A stretch of DNA of 64,000 nt, taken from positions 22,966,853-23,030,852 of the forward strand of contig CM052358.1 of assembly GCA_028551475.1 (NCBI GenBank), in the 5' to 3' direction. Numbering within the stretch: the first letter of the stretch is position 1; each line of letters begins with the position of its first letter. A program made the position numbers and the translations under genes. The DNA comes from Casuarina equisetifolia. Lineage: Eukaryota; Streptophyta; Magnoliopsida; Fagales; Casuarinaceae. Positions 46,705-58,577 of this stretch are shown here, piece by piece. The notes below the pieces were generated by a model. It saw only the letters and a program-made list of their open reading frames with translations. It did not search any database and was not told the origin of the DNA.

Positions 46705-47015
46705 TGTTAGGATGGTTCCAAGGATCATTCACAACGCACACACACTTGCAAGAGTATGTAGAGTGGTTCGGGCCTAAAAAAGGTGCCCTACTTCCACTTT
46801 GGGGGCAGCTCTTTCTTCTCCGGTGAGGTTACAATGAAGCCAAGCTTCTGTTATTACAACCACACTACTCACAGTAGCAGCTCACTCACTCGACTTATTT
46901 TCACTCACCCACACTTCGTACCTTAATACACAACACTTGGTGTCATGGTCATTTACTTAACAAATGGTGAAATGACCAACAAGTCCCAGCACAATATATA
47001 TTACAATATATAACA
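46705..47015 (-). repeat. probable copia 5' LTR, 311 bp
   Basis: On the minus strand it begins TGTTATATATTG and ends CATCCTAACA, followed by the primer site. No second copy was found at the other end of the element. Confidence 0.6.
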
Positions 47016-47020
47016 GATGC

Positions 47021-47640
47021 ATGCTCCAGTTAATATTAAGAAGCGGGCAGAGGCAACCCAAGAGGCAAAAGATAGCATTATAACTGGTGTGTTGGTAAGT
47101 AGACACGATTTCAATTAACAAACATTTGTTTAATTAATTTTTGCCTGATATGATTGTCTAGTGTTTAATTTTTTCCTCATTTCCGATGACAGCAGCAACG
47201 AGGGTCTGAGCGTAGATAGAAAGTCCAAAACACACCCCTGCAAAGTGCTAGTATATTATGTTACCGAATCTATTACCGATGACAGCAGCAACGAGGGTCT
47301 GAGAGCCTGTTCTTACATCGTATATCTGGAAATCCTTCCAAAGGAGTGATTGAAGGTATCTTTGATTCTTCCCGATGGTTAAAAGGTCGGGGGAACCAGG
47401 TAAAGGATCGCTAGAAAACCAATGCACCAAAAGAAGATTCTCGTGGCGATGGAAATACCGAGGATGCTATGGGAAGATTAATGTGAGTCACGCAGCAAGC
47501 ACGGGAAACATTTCGATAAACAAGTCGGCCGCCGCCTTCCAGCCTTTCCAACCCCATTCTGCATATCCAATGCTGAGAAAGGATAATGATAAACAAGAAT
47601 TGATATTTATTTTATTACTTGGAAGCCTATAAGGCCATTC
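47021..47640 (+). pseudogene. Transposase_24-like N-terminal exon remnant and following sequence
   Basis: 47030-47095 encodes NIKKRAEATQEAKDSIITGVL followed by GTAAGT, matching 6840-6911 in protein, splice donor and intron sequence. Downstream, a 28-bp direct duplication (47183-47210 and 47276-47303) disrupts the next exon. 47455-47640 matches lectin kinase upstream DNA such as 58240-58400. Confidence 0.45.
47183..47303. repeat. exact 28-bp direct duplication, 93-bp spacing
   Basis: Positions 47183-47210 and 47276-47303 are identical (core gatgacagcagcaacgaggg). The homologous region near 7000 lacks the second copy. Confidence 0.85.
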
Positions 47641-47889
47641 TTATTTCTGACTACAAATATTCTAGGCTAAATCTATACAAATGTTGGAGTATTTTACATT
47701 AACTATCTCTAAGCCAAAACAATGTTTTTTCAAAAACACTTTTCCCATTCTTTTTCTTCATTCACGTTATTTTCTAAACTTTCGGGTCCACTCAAGTGCA
47801 CCACCGAACCGCTTTGTCTTCTCCAATGATTCCGCCACCTTCAGTTCTTGATTTCACCATCTGACACTAGTGTTAAGTTGCAATGGAAG

Positions 47890-48340
47890 GCATGATACAA
47901 TAATTTGTATTGAATAAAACTTTGAATATTAATTCAAGGAATCTTTGTTTAGGGGCTAAAGAGAGATTGATACTTAAAGATAGAATGCTTGGAATTGAAT
48001 TGCACTTTGAATATTGATTCAAGGAGACCCTTTTAGTCTTTATTTAAAGGATCAAATGTCGGGGACACTTCAAGATACAAAGCTTAGAATTGATTACCAC
48101 TATGAGTATTGATTCAAGGGGACGTTATTAATCTTTGTTTAAGGGCTAAAAAGTGGCGGGCGCTTTTTAAGGACTAAAATGTGGGGGACACTTTAAGATA
48201 CAAAGCTTAGAATTGATTACCACTATGAATATCGATTCAAGGAGACCTTTTTGGTCGTTATCTGAGGGCTAAAAACTGATGGACACTTTAAGATGAATAT
48301 TAATTCAAGGATTCTTTGCTAAAAAGAGATGCAGATTTTA
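47890..48340. repeat. about 90-bp tandem repeat, roughly five degenerate units
   Basis: Units share CTTTAAGATA, AAGCTTAGAATTGA and TTGATTCAAGGAGAC. Longest of the three arrays of this family in the window. Confidence 0.82.
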
Positions 48341-49349
48341 AGATCATAAAGTTTAAGGACTTAACAAGGTGTACGGTTCATATTACTTCTGTTTGTAATT
48401 GAGCATATACCCAATCCTTGGTGATAAAATATTGTCATTGCAACCATATGTATAAGTTGCAACTAAGATTTATCAGTACATACACGGCAACCGATTGATT
48501 AGACACAATTTGCTTTTGATAGAGGCCTACTGTAGAAGTTCATTACAATATTGCGTTTACTTGTTATACCTTCTTTTAGTTTGAATACCAGAACTAGGAA
48601 ATACATTCGTACACTGCACATAACCCGAAAAGTAGAACAATCAAAGTCAGTGATAAGAAAAAATTCTTTAACTAGTCAGAAATGGGAGGCACATGTGTCA
48701 TTAAAAACATGGGAGATAATTGAAGTTCATGACCGAGAGAAATCTAGAGGAAATATTAGTGAAAAAAAAGGAGCTGAAATCTAGAATAAGTGTTTTAATT
48801 TTCTTTTAGGGAACAAGAGGGGTATTTTGGTAAATTTAATTAAAAATTGAGGCTGCGCATAGTAATCATATATTATCAAAACCTTGGATAGGGCATAAAC
48901 CTAAACCATACAACATAAACCCCACAAGGATAAAAAAAGAAAACAGTAAGCAAACAAAAAAAAAGGGCTTAGCCCATACATTAGAGACATCCAAGATGGG
49001 TGAAAGAAATAACAGACTTGCGTGAGGGAAAACAAGTGGATAGGGCGTAGGCTTGACCGACCAAAAGAAAAATAACAAGAAAAAGAAAATCAATAATTGC
49101 GGCAGACATTTATATGAAGTCAAAAATTGTAGGCAGATAATTGTGAGATTTGTCAGTTTTTAATGCCTGTAAAAAAGCATGAAGGCAAACATCTATTGTA
49201 ACTAGAAACTAGAACTGAGGAAATAAAAAAGCTTTATACCTACTACCTTTCAAAGCCAGGGGCTTAATCACAAAATAGGACATAGAGCGAGAAAACTTCT
49301 CTATCTATTGATAATATTATATTTTACACTGTACAATGAGAGGTCTATA
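48341..49349. other. intergenic, no gene seen
   Basis: A 77-aa frame at 48551-48784 has no recognised motif. 49060-49280 matches 35195-35350. No coding evidence. Confidence 0.4.
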
Positions 49350-49571
49350 TATAGACCAACGACATTGCTCAAATGCCACGCCTTTCTTGAAAAATGGAGT
49401 GAAGGTTTGAGTGGTGGGCCCAAAATCTAGAGGGTCTATATGATTGAGGAAAAGATGGAACTACCTAGGTATTTGGTTTATGAATAAACACTTACTGAAA
49501 TTAGAGTTGGTTGCACCAAGTACAATGTCGGCTGGCTTTTGTAGAATCTGTTCAAATGGAACCGATAATCA
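49350..49571. repeat. repeat segment R, copy 4 (empty LINE site)
   Basis: Matches 100-258 plus 5879-5930 without interruption (gttggttgcaccaagtac and onward at 49505). It ends where copia sequence begins. Confidence 0.6.
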
Positions 49572-49912
49572 ATCAGTTTTATTTTATATTTATCTAGCAA
49601 ACTTATTGACAAAGACATTGAGTAGCAAGCAACATTGGTATCTCCTTTTCAAGCTTGGAGTATTTGACTTATTCAAATCTTCAATTTGAAGGGGACTGTT
49701 AATGACCAAAAGATACACCTACCATGTTGTCATTCTAGACATCCACATATTCTGATAATATGCTTGATATTATTTGTAAATAATCTTGTATTTATTGTTA
49801 TTCCTTATTTAGTATAGTTTTAAGTCTTATAAGTTAGACACAAATGTACAAACAACTTACAGCTGAAATATACACAATTCCTCCATACTCTAGCCTTCTT
49901 CAAATTCTTACA
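49572..49912 (+). mobile_element. 5'-truncated copia: RNase H end, polypurine tract and 3' LTR
   Basis: 49590-49689 encodes LANLLTKTLSSKQHWYLLFKLGVFDLF, the usual C-terminus of a copia polyprotein, stopping at TGA 49687-49689. A purine tract GAAGGGGAC follows, then an LTR from 49697 (TGTTAATGACC) to about 49912 (TTCTTACA). No upstream element sequence is present. Confidence 0.7.
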
Positions 49913-50720
49913 CAAGCAATAGACACGTTTGATTTGCAGCATAGGCATGACATGGTTTGGGAAACCGGTTCAGCTTTAAGATCTGTCAGACTATTTGGCT
50001 TGGATGTTGTATTGCCACTAGTGTTTTCTGATGGCAAACAAAACCACTCAAACCTCCTTGACCAACTCGATGTTTCCTTTCAACTCGGTCTTAAATAGCA
50101 GTTCAGCCAAAGGGCCTTCACTTTCCTGCTTTCGAGCGCCCCTCTCTTTCTCCTAGTAGAGAGCCTTGCATATCTCCTTTAAGCCTTAGATCAGAGTTGC
50201 AACAAGTCCTTCCAGTGGGTTGGCTCTAAAACTCCTATTCTCGGTCATCACCAAATGTCAAGTGCAAATTTCTCTTGAAGAATGTTTGGTTTTCTTGGAT
50301 ATAGGGAGGGAAGATTGGACATTTACAAAAGCTTTCCCTCACAATCTTAAGCCTTGCTCATTGCCTGAAAAGCTAGGTTAAAGCAAAAGTCACACAAAGC
50401 AGTGATTCCCCATGCGAAAAGACAATTTCTGTAGAACATTTCTTGCATTTATATAGCCCATGGCCAAGGCTGTGCCTTTGGGTTTAGGCGCGTGATAGAA
50501 GCTTGGTGAGATGAAGCAAATGATGTAGGAGGAAACAACAACACAAACTCTAATATAGGCACAACTGTAGGCAGAGTGTAGCACGTACTAAGGAGACTTG
50601 ATTATAGGCAAAAGTGTGGTAAGGACAAAGGAGGCACAGCTCCATGTAAAGGTTATAGTTGCCCTTGATGGCATAAGATCTCAAATCTCTTCTAGTTGTG
50701 TAAGTTCCAAATTTAATATT
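49913..50720 (+). repeat. duplicated segment as at 25785-26710, with Transposase_24-like tail
   Basis: Aligns with 25990-26680 in order. 50510-50715 carries KLGEMKQ and an alanine-rich frame ending near RSQ-SSSCVSSK, like 8070-8310. Stops interrupt it. Confidence 0.5.
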
Positions 50721-50998
50721 TTTGTGGAATTTTTTTTTCCTTTTTTTGGTCAAAAGGTAAATTAAGATAGTACAACTATGTTCGAGATGACCTTAATATA
50801 ATATACATTTTCATTTCGGCATGAGCCACTTAAACCTTAGATCATTGCCCTTAGATTGAGTTGCTAAAAAGGTCTGAATAGCTTAAGTTCCAGCAGGAGC
50901 CGAGAATATTACAATTCAATGTACAAGAGGTTCACAAGGCCCCGTGTTAATGGATAACATTTTTCTTCATTCATTTCGTAGATGTGAGTGAATTACCT

Positions 50999-52210
50999 TG
51001 ATAACTCTATTTTTATAGAGTTATTTTAACTATTTTTAGGCAAAAATAATACAATGCTTATGAGAAAATATTTGAATTCCTCTTTATTTACTTGAATTTG
51101 TCTTGTTTTTGTAGTATAAGGAAGCATGAAGAAAAAGAATAAGCATAGAGAACCTGATATTTATTATATGACAAAATATGGTCAAAATATCAAGATCAAG
51201 AAAATCAAGATAGGCTTAGACTTTAGATTTTCCATTGTTATTAGGTTTTCTAAATAATTAGAAGACCTAGTCATATTAAGAGTTCAAACCCTAATTATTA
51301 TAAGAGTTTAAAACCCAATTGTCTTTAGTCTCCAAAACCCACTTCTACTAGAATAAAAGATAGGTCTAAACCTAAACCCTATTTAAGAGAAGAGAAAAGG
51401 CAAAAGAGGAAAAGGAGGAAATTGAGCATAACTCAATAAAAAGTCAGGAATTCAAGGTTTTCTTGAAGAAAAGACAAAAAGGGTGACAAACTTCTTATTC
51501 TTGAATTCAAGATACCTTCTTTATTTCCTATTACTATTTTTCCTCATCATTTCTTTATGTTTTAGTTTATTTTTGTTAGAGCTACGATGTAATCTAATTA
51601 TGATGGTATGAATCTTATAATTATTATGTTTTGCAAGATATTTTGTTTATGTGAAGTTACATATTACTGTGTTTAATGCTTTTAAATGATTAGCTACCAC
51701 TTAAATGATATGATTTGCATGTTTGAGACCAACAGGAGATACTATGCAATTGTTTCTTATAATGTGTAACCATAAATTAAATATGAATAAACATATATCA
51801 TATTGTTTGTGTGGCTTTCGGTGTAAACTGGAAATGTTCATAAATCCTAATGCATATAGTGAATTAATGAACTAAGTAGGTTTGCTATACCTAGACATAG
51901 GAAAGTAAATAAATTAGGAAGTTCCACCATCACATAGATATTATCCTTCTTGCAAGCATAAATAATCAATATTAATACCTAGTAATTATGGTGAAATTAT
52001 ATGCTCTAACATATTTATTGTAATAAGTTTTCTTAGATTTAGTTAATTAATCTATCATCTATCAATTTGATTTGCTAGATAAATTCTAAGAGTTGTTCAC
52101 CGTTAGTAATTAATTGATCTAGTAATCACCAATCTCTGTGGGACGATATCTTTCTCATTATTATATTTCTTGTTCGACATATTCACTTGCATTCAGAATT
52201 TCACCAAACA
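50999..52210. mobile_element. probable solo LTR, 1.2 kb, gypsy-like
   Basis: Begins TGATAACTC, ends CACCAAACA, flanked by tacct (50994-50998) and cacct (52211-52215), a one-mismatch 5-bp duplication. The related units near 26940 and 8590 run through this point uninterrupted. Near its end it has 'caatctctgtgggacgatatc', a motif I know from the 3' end of several plant Ty3/gypsy LTRs. No coding domain inside or beside it. Confidence 0.7.
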
Positions 52211-53555
52211 CACCTTTTACATAAGAAGCTTATCAAAGCATAAATTTGCTTCTTCCAGATTTTCATTATTAGTTTTGGTGTTTGCGTGTTCATATTTCTG
52301 CTCTTATAGAGTTTTCAGAAAGAAAATGCTCTTACTCGTGGCTAACTTTAAACAATAATGGAAAGAGTTATCTATTGCATATGTGCTTTAGGGATTTTAG
52401 GAATTTTTTTTTACAAATTAAAAATTAACTTAAATTATTTTAATTACATGTTAAAACATTCTACATAGGAAAATTTCATCTTTGTTTTTGTTTGAGTGAC
52501 ACCTCAAAGACTAATTCTCATGGTAGAGCGCTAATTTTAAAAGTATTTTATAGAGGCTAAATTCCATAATGGTTTGTTGTTAACTAAAGTTCCATTGCAT
52601 AAAGGACTTTAAACTATTCAATTCTAACCTTCATAAATACTTTCTTTAAGTCATGACAAATGTCTTCAAAATTAATCTTATAACAACACTTGATGTAGAT
52701 CCAATAGTCAATTGTTTGGATGTATTATGAAAGAGTTGCATGAGTTATAAATGTACATGTGCCTAACACTTCCATAAATCTTGATGATTACTACTAGAGT
52801 AGAGAAGTCGATTTATGATGGAACAATGGTTAATTGTGATAGCTGCTATGGAAGACTAGTTTTAATCGATAAGTATTAACTTTGTTGCTTTTTCCACTTA
52901 AAAGCATAATCACCCGTGAAGGAAAGTGCAATGGTTCAAGTCCTACCCCCAGCAATGCAACCCTATGCTTTCATATGTATAGATAAAACAATATTTTGAA
53001 TTGTATGATCCTAGAAAATTGTTGGAACATGTCTAATAATGAATAGGAACACAACAAACCTTTTTAGGATAGTGGGGACTTTATGTGGTTTAGTATAAAC
53101 TAGTTTTACATTCGTAGGACATTAATTTATTATTTATTTTGAAGCTCTTACACACCAAACAATTGCCAAGAATTTTTTCTTCTTTTTAACTTTCATTTTG
53201 ATTACATTGATGGTTGACCTAATCTTACATGATATATAAGATTTCAAGAGTCTCACATTTATAGAGAATTTGAAGGAAATTTTGATGAAAATATTACCAT
53301 TTTTTATCTTCACAACTAGTTCTAAGTTCATAACTAAAATAGTGCAACAACATCAATGGAGGGCTTTTGAGATGGAAAAACATAAACAAGTCCAATGGTC
53401 CTACGAGTACATTATATATAAACCACTGGCTATGACTGATTAGAAAATTGAGAAACTGGTAGACTTACATTTACAATTACAATATAGAAATTGCTAGCCA
53501 TGATCGATCAGTAAACAAAGAAAGACAACTAAATTTGCAAGAACAAGTAAAACTT
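52211..53555. other. duplicated intergenic sequence (unit E), no gene seen
   Basis: Continues the unit shared with 8600-10820 and 26950-27290, in the same order. The unrecognised fragment of units A and B is deleted here: only a trace remains near 52870-53000. Confidence 0.55.
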
Positions 53556-55370
53556 TCAGCTAATGGAGGTAAATGAGCATGGACTAGGGGGAATAGGAAC
53601 TTGAACGATTCCTTCAAGCATCAGCATCACCTTCTTCATTGTGGGTCTTCTAAATGGGTCCTCTTGGAGGCACCAAATGGTGACCATCAAAACCTCTCCA
53701 CCATCTTCATGTCCTTAATGGTTTCTGGATCATCTTCAATAAGAGCATCCAATTTGCCTTCTTGATAGCAATCATAGGCCCAATCAGTTAGAATTATCCT
53801 TTCTTCTCCAAGCTCTATATCCACATTTCATCGGCAACAAATAATCTCTAGTAATAGAACCCCAAAGCTATAAACATCAACCTTTATAGTGATTGGAGAG
53901 GTCCTAAACCACTCTGGTGCAACATACCCCTTTGTACCCCTGATACTAGTATTTGTCTTGCTTTGATTCATCACTAAAAGCTTGGCCAATCCAAAATCAG
54001 AGATTCGAGCATTGTAAGGCTCATCTAAAAGTATATTTGTGGCTTTATATCACAATGGATAATTTGGGTGTGACATTCTTCATGCAAGTAAAACAGTCCT
54101 CTAGCAACTCCAAAGGTGATGTTGATTCTCTGACTCCAACTGGGTTTGAGTTCCTTAAACAGGAAGGATGCTAAACTTCCGTTGCTCAAGAACTCATAGA
54201 CTAGCAGTCGATGTTGTCCCTCAGCACAGTACCCAAGAAGCCGGACCAGATTCTTGTGATGGGTCCCTCATTCACTTCAGTCTTGAATTCCTTGTCACTG
54301 TCCTCAAAAAGTCTGTCTAACTTCTTGACAGCAATCAGAAAGTTTTTGACTTCCCCTTTGTAAACAATTGCACAGGATCCTCTTCCTATTTCCTTGTCAA
54401 ACCCATTTGTGGCCTCCACCAACTCTTCGTAGGTAAATTGGTGCAGGGTCTTTTCTGCAGCACCTTCGTCTTGTTGAATTACTTTGAGCTTCTTTTGGAA
54501 GTAGAGCAAAAATCCCAAACAAAATGTGCCTACCAACAAGAAATTCACGAACACAGAACTGCCCAACAGAACTGATCCAACAATAATTGAAGTGTTTTGG
54601 TCTTTTGGATTTGGGACTTGAGGAGAGGGAAGGGATTGCCTGGAGTAATTGCTCTTCCTCACCTTAAGGAAATGTGTATGTCCGAGATCCCGATCTCTTG
54701 CTCCATTCGAAAGCGGTTGCCTTTTCTTCCAACATACGCTGTCTAGATATCCGACAACCGTGCATTGGCAATCATTCATGCAAGATGCTTTGCAGTCGTG
54801 AAGAGTAATAGGACTAAGTATCTCAAAGTCTTGGCCACGCCAATCAGTGTGTTGTAGTTCCACCAATTCGTATAAATTTGTTGCAGAATTTTACTATCTT
54901 CTTCGCAGTCATGTGGGAAATCAGGTTTGCAGCTACCATACAGATCATTCTCAATCCAAGAAAACCTTGGTGGGCATTCACAATTCGGCCTTTTATTATC
55001 ATTGAGCCAGCAGATGCTATTAAACCCACAAGTCCCACTACCTTCATTATTGTGTAGATCAAGGCAAATATTGTCTGGCATGATCCGAATGTCACTCCAG
55101 CTGCTGTTGCCGGTAGAATTCTTCGGGTGCTGACTAATAGTGAAGACACCATCAAAATTCAGAGTTGCTTTCTGATAGTAACATGAAGCTGGGCCTATGT
55201 TAGTTTCTTGAGTAAAATAGTATCTTTCTCCATTCTTTCTTTCTACATATAAATAACCAGACTCATGGAAGATCACTCTGTAACCAGACTTTGGATTCAA
55301 AATAATGTGTACCATGTTATCTTCAAACCCACTTTTGAATTCATATGTAGGATAGGGCAACGCATAACTA
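53556..55370 (-). pseudogene. LECRK-like copy E, 5' half missing
   Basis: Starts inside the lectin region (SGYRVIFHESGYLYVER, from about 55320), so signal peptide and B-lectin domain are lost. EGF/PAN (CGFNSIC, CECPP, CKASCMNDCQC), transmembrane helix and kinase follow. The glycine loop reads GRGSCAIVYKG and AVKK is present. An 8-bp deletion near 54262 shifts the frame before the catalytic region; HCDIKP follows but the frame breaks again near 54040. The C-lobe to the stop at 53556 is readable in other frames. The 5' break abuts the downstream DNA of copy F. Confidence 0.85.
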
Positions 55371-55374
55371 GACA

Positions 55375-55587
55375 GCTTCTGAGATGTAAAAATGACAAAC
55401 AATTCTATAGTCCCACAAGTACAACATATGTAAACTGTCGGCCATGATTGACCACTAAGTAAAGAAAGAGAGCGATCAATAAGAAACTGCTAGATCCAAG
55501 TGCGATATACTAACCGCCGACCATGATTGGATTGGTAGAGAAAGAAAGGCAGCTAACAATCAAGATCTGCAAGTACAAAGGAAGCTT
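55375..55587. other. tandem-unit junction between copies E and F
   Basis: 55400-55570 matches the sequence just downstream of copy B (14170-14360), including 'gccatgattga' and 'aagaaactgc'. It is therefore the downstream flank of copy F joined directly to the truncated copy E. Confidence 0.6.
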
Positions 55588-57883
55588 TCAGCTACTGGAG
55601 TTATCTAAATATGGAAATGAAGGAACAGTAACTTCAACAATTCCTTCAAGCATATGCATCACCTCCTTGATATTGGGTCTTCTCGAGGGGTCCTCTTGAA
55701 GGCAATGAATAGCGACCATTAGAAACCTCTCCAACATCTTCATGTCCTCAATGGCTTCTAATTCGTCTTCAACAAGAGCATCTAGTCTATCTTCCCCATA
55801 GCAATCATAGGCCCAATCAATTAGAATCTTCCTCTCTTCTGGAAGCTCTACATCCATGTTTCTTCGACAACAAATGATTTCCAACAATAAAACACTAAAG
55901 CTATAAACATCAACTTTCATAGTGATTAGAGAGGTCCTAAACCACTCAAGTGTGACATACCCCTTGGTACCTCGAATATCAGTGCTGGTTCAGCTTTGAT
56001 TCATTGCTAAAAGCTTGGCCAATCCAATGTCAGAAATTCAAGCATTATAAAACTCATCCAATAGAATATTTAGTGGCTTTATATCACAATGAACAATTTG
56101 GGTGTGACATTCTTCATGCAAGTAAAAGAGTCCTCTTGCAATCCCAAAAGTAATGTTCATTCTTTAACTCCAACTGGGTTTGATTTTACCAATAGGAAAG
56201 AAGCTAAATTACCATTGCCCAGGAACTCATAGACTAGCAGTCGATGATGTCCCTCCGTGCAGCAGAAGCTGGACCATATTCTTGTGATGGGTTTTGCCAA
56301 TCACGTCCACTTCGGTTTTGGATTCCTTGTCGCTTTCCTCAAAAACTGTCTAACTTCTTGATAGCAATCGGAAATTTTGGATTTCACCTTTGTAAACTAT
56401 TCCGCAAGATCCTCTTCCTAGTTCTTTAGTTAACCCATTTGTGGCCTACACCAGCTCTTTGTAGGTAAATTGTCGCAGGTTTCCTTCAGCAACACCCTTA
56501 TCTGGTTGTATTCTTTTAAGCTTCTTCTGGGAGTAGAACTGAAAACCTAAACAAAATGCGCTTGCTAGCAGGAAATTCACAAACATGGAACAACCTAACA
56601 GCACTGATACAACAGTCTTCAACATGTCGTGACCTTTGGCATCTGGGACCTGAGAATTCGGAGGATTTGGGCCATTGGAATTGTTCTTTCTCACCTTAAG
56701 GATAGCTGTTGCTCCAAGTCTCGGATCCCTTCTTCCATTCGAGAGGAGAAACTTCTCTAAATCATTCCATTTCCAGTCAGTGTTTGGTAGTTTCGTCATT
56801 TCATGTAAAGCTTCGGGTGAACTTTTCCGGTCTTCTTCACAACTTTGTGGGAAATCAGGTTTGCAGCTACCATCTTGGGCATTCTCGATCAGAGAAAATT
56901 GTGGTAGGCATTCACAAATCGGTCTTTTATCATCTTTAAGTGAGCGGATACTATTGTACCCACAAGTCCTGCTACCTAGACCCCGACCCCAACCATCTAA
57001 TAGATTAAGGCAAATGTTTTCAGTTATGGTCTTAATGACACTCCAGCTATCGCTGATAGTGGAATTCTTCGGGTGCTGACTAATAGTGAGAACGCCATCA
57101 AAATTAATAGTTACTCTGTGATAGTATGCTGAACTTGGCTCTACATCCTTCTCTTCAGTAATGTAGAATCTTTCTCCACTCTTTCTTTCTATGTATAAGA
57201 AACGGGACTCATTGAAGATCACTTTGTAACCAATATTCGATCCACTAGTAGAATTTGAAGTGGAACTAGAATAGTATGTATCATAAGGAGAACCGCTAGG
57301 AAAATTAAAATGGGATTGAGCACTACATCGCCATTTTCAAGCAAGCGAAACTGGGACCTCCCCCGCAAGAAGTTGTTGTATCGATGTCGGGAAGAAAGAA
57401 CCCCAACTCTCTCTAGTATTTGAGTTGGCAACAACGTATCTGTTAGATACTCGAAGCTCTCCCATAAACTTCTAGAGCTTTCACTGACAAGCACGAAGTT
57501 GCCTGTATCGTTCAGTATACCATAGGCAACGGAACCCCTCATGAATGGCGATCTCCATAGCTCTTGATTATAAGGATTGCTGAGTACAAGGCCACGTTCA
57601 GTAGTTAGCTCGACTTTGGGATCCTCTCGGCGTATTGGTTCCATTTGGATAACAAACTGTAGTTGTCTGGTATTTTGTTGTACCAAATGGCAAGCAAGAA
57701 GCGATCCTTGTCGTCGAGTTGGTGAAACCTGAATGCAAAATCACCGGAATCGGAGAGCCATGAAGCACCGGCCCCATCTACAGTGAGGGTCTTTCCCACA
57801 CTTATGTTACCGCTAGATCGAGCAACAGCAAGGACGGGCAGCAGGAGCAGAGAAAAGACAAGGCGAGAGAGAATGGAAGGCAT
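55588..57883 (-). pseudogene. LECRK-like copy F, nearly full length but with frame breaks
   Basis: Start MPSILSRLV at 57883 with a signal peptide and B-lectin start (SVGKTLT, DFAFRFHQ). A frame change near 57640 leads to 57686-57219, then 57222-56446 (middle, EGF, PAN, transmembrane: TVVSVLLGCS, juxtamembrane QKKLKRIQ). PAN is partly deleted near 56750. The kinase region 56446-55921 has several stops and indels around the glycine loop, HCDIK and DFG equivalents. The final frame 55920-55588 holds the intact C-lobe (VDVYSFSVLLLEI, DWAYDCY, CLQEDPSRRP). Length matches copy B. Confidence 0.87.
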
Positions 57884-57889
57884 TATGGG

Positions 57890-58577
57890 ATTATCTAGAT
57901 TCCTGCAATCTATCGAATGAAAGTAACAAGCGAAAGAACATTATATCAAAGGGAAGAGAAGATGATTTCGGTGATTGCTATGAGTTGAAATATTCAAAGT
58001 CCTCCAAGGACTTCTGTATCCGGACTAGGTGGTAAGCACACAGACCGGGTTTCTGTTCCAAAAACAAGCATTGGAGGAATTTTGGGGGCCTTTGTCCACT
58101 GTCTTTCAGCTATTTCGTAGAAAAAATATGAAGGTTCTGTTTAGGTTATGCAGGACTTGGACTAACGCACCGAAAGTAGGTTCCTGCGTCCGCAGAAAAG
58201 TCGATGATTCTTTTGCAGGGAAACATGAAGGAAAGTTCTGTTGGGAAGATTAATGGAAATCACGCGGCAAGCATTGATGTTTGCAACTCTTAGGCTGAGA
58301 AAGGAAAATAATAAGCAAAGATTGATGTTTTATTATATTACTTTGAGACCTATAGTGCCATGGTTATTTACTACTATAAATAGCCCAAGCTTAAACAGTA
58401 TAAATATAGGACTATTATACGTTGAAAATCATTAAGCCAACACAATTTTTCTGAAAAAGACTTTTCTCCTTTTTTTCCTTTATTGTATTTCCTAAACTTT
58501 CAGGTTGAACCTTGAGCATTCAACTCAACTGGAGTACACCTACAGGACCGCTTTTTTCTTCTTTGGCAATTCTGCCC
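57890..58577. other. upstream region of copy F, no gene seen
   Basis: Shares blocks with 17590-17830, 28240-28520 and 47455-47830. Homology to the other units stops near 58578, marking the right end of the lectin kinase duplication block. Confidence 0.5.

Larger units (their letters stand above)
41740..47015 (-). mobile_element. young-looking Ty1/copia element with unmatched ends
   Basis: Minus-strand element with a nearly open polyprotein (45986-42021), a leader with W-box-like repeats, a tRNA-Met-like primer site (46692-46702) and an LTR-like 5' end at 46705-47015 (TG...CA). The opposite end (41740-42000) shows a candidate polypurine tract near 42006-42016 and a TATATATA box near 41946, but no similarity to 46705-47015. 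The only candidate duplication is gatgc at 41735-41739 and 47016-47020, which is weak. The left boundary is therefore uncertain, and the two ends may come from different elements. Confidence 0.75.
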
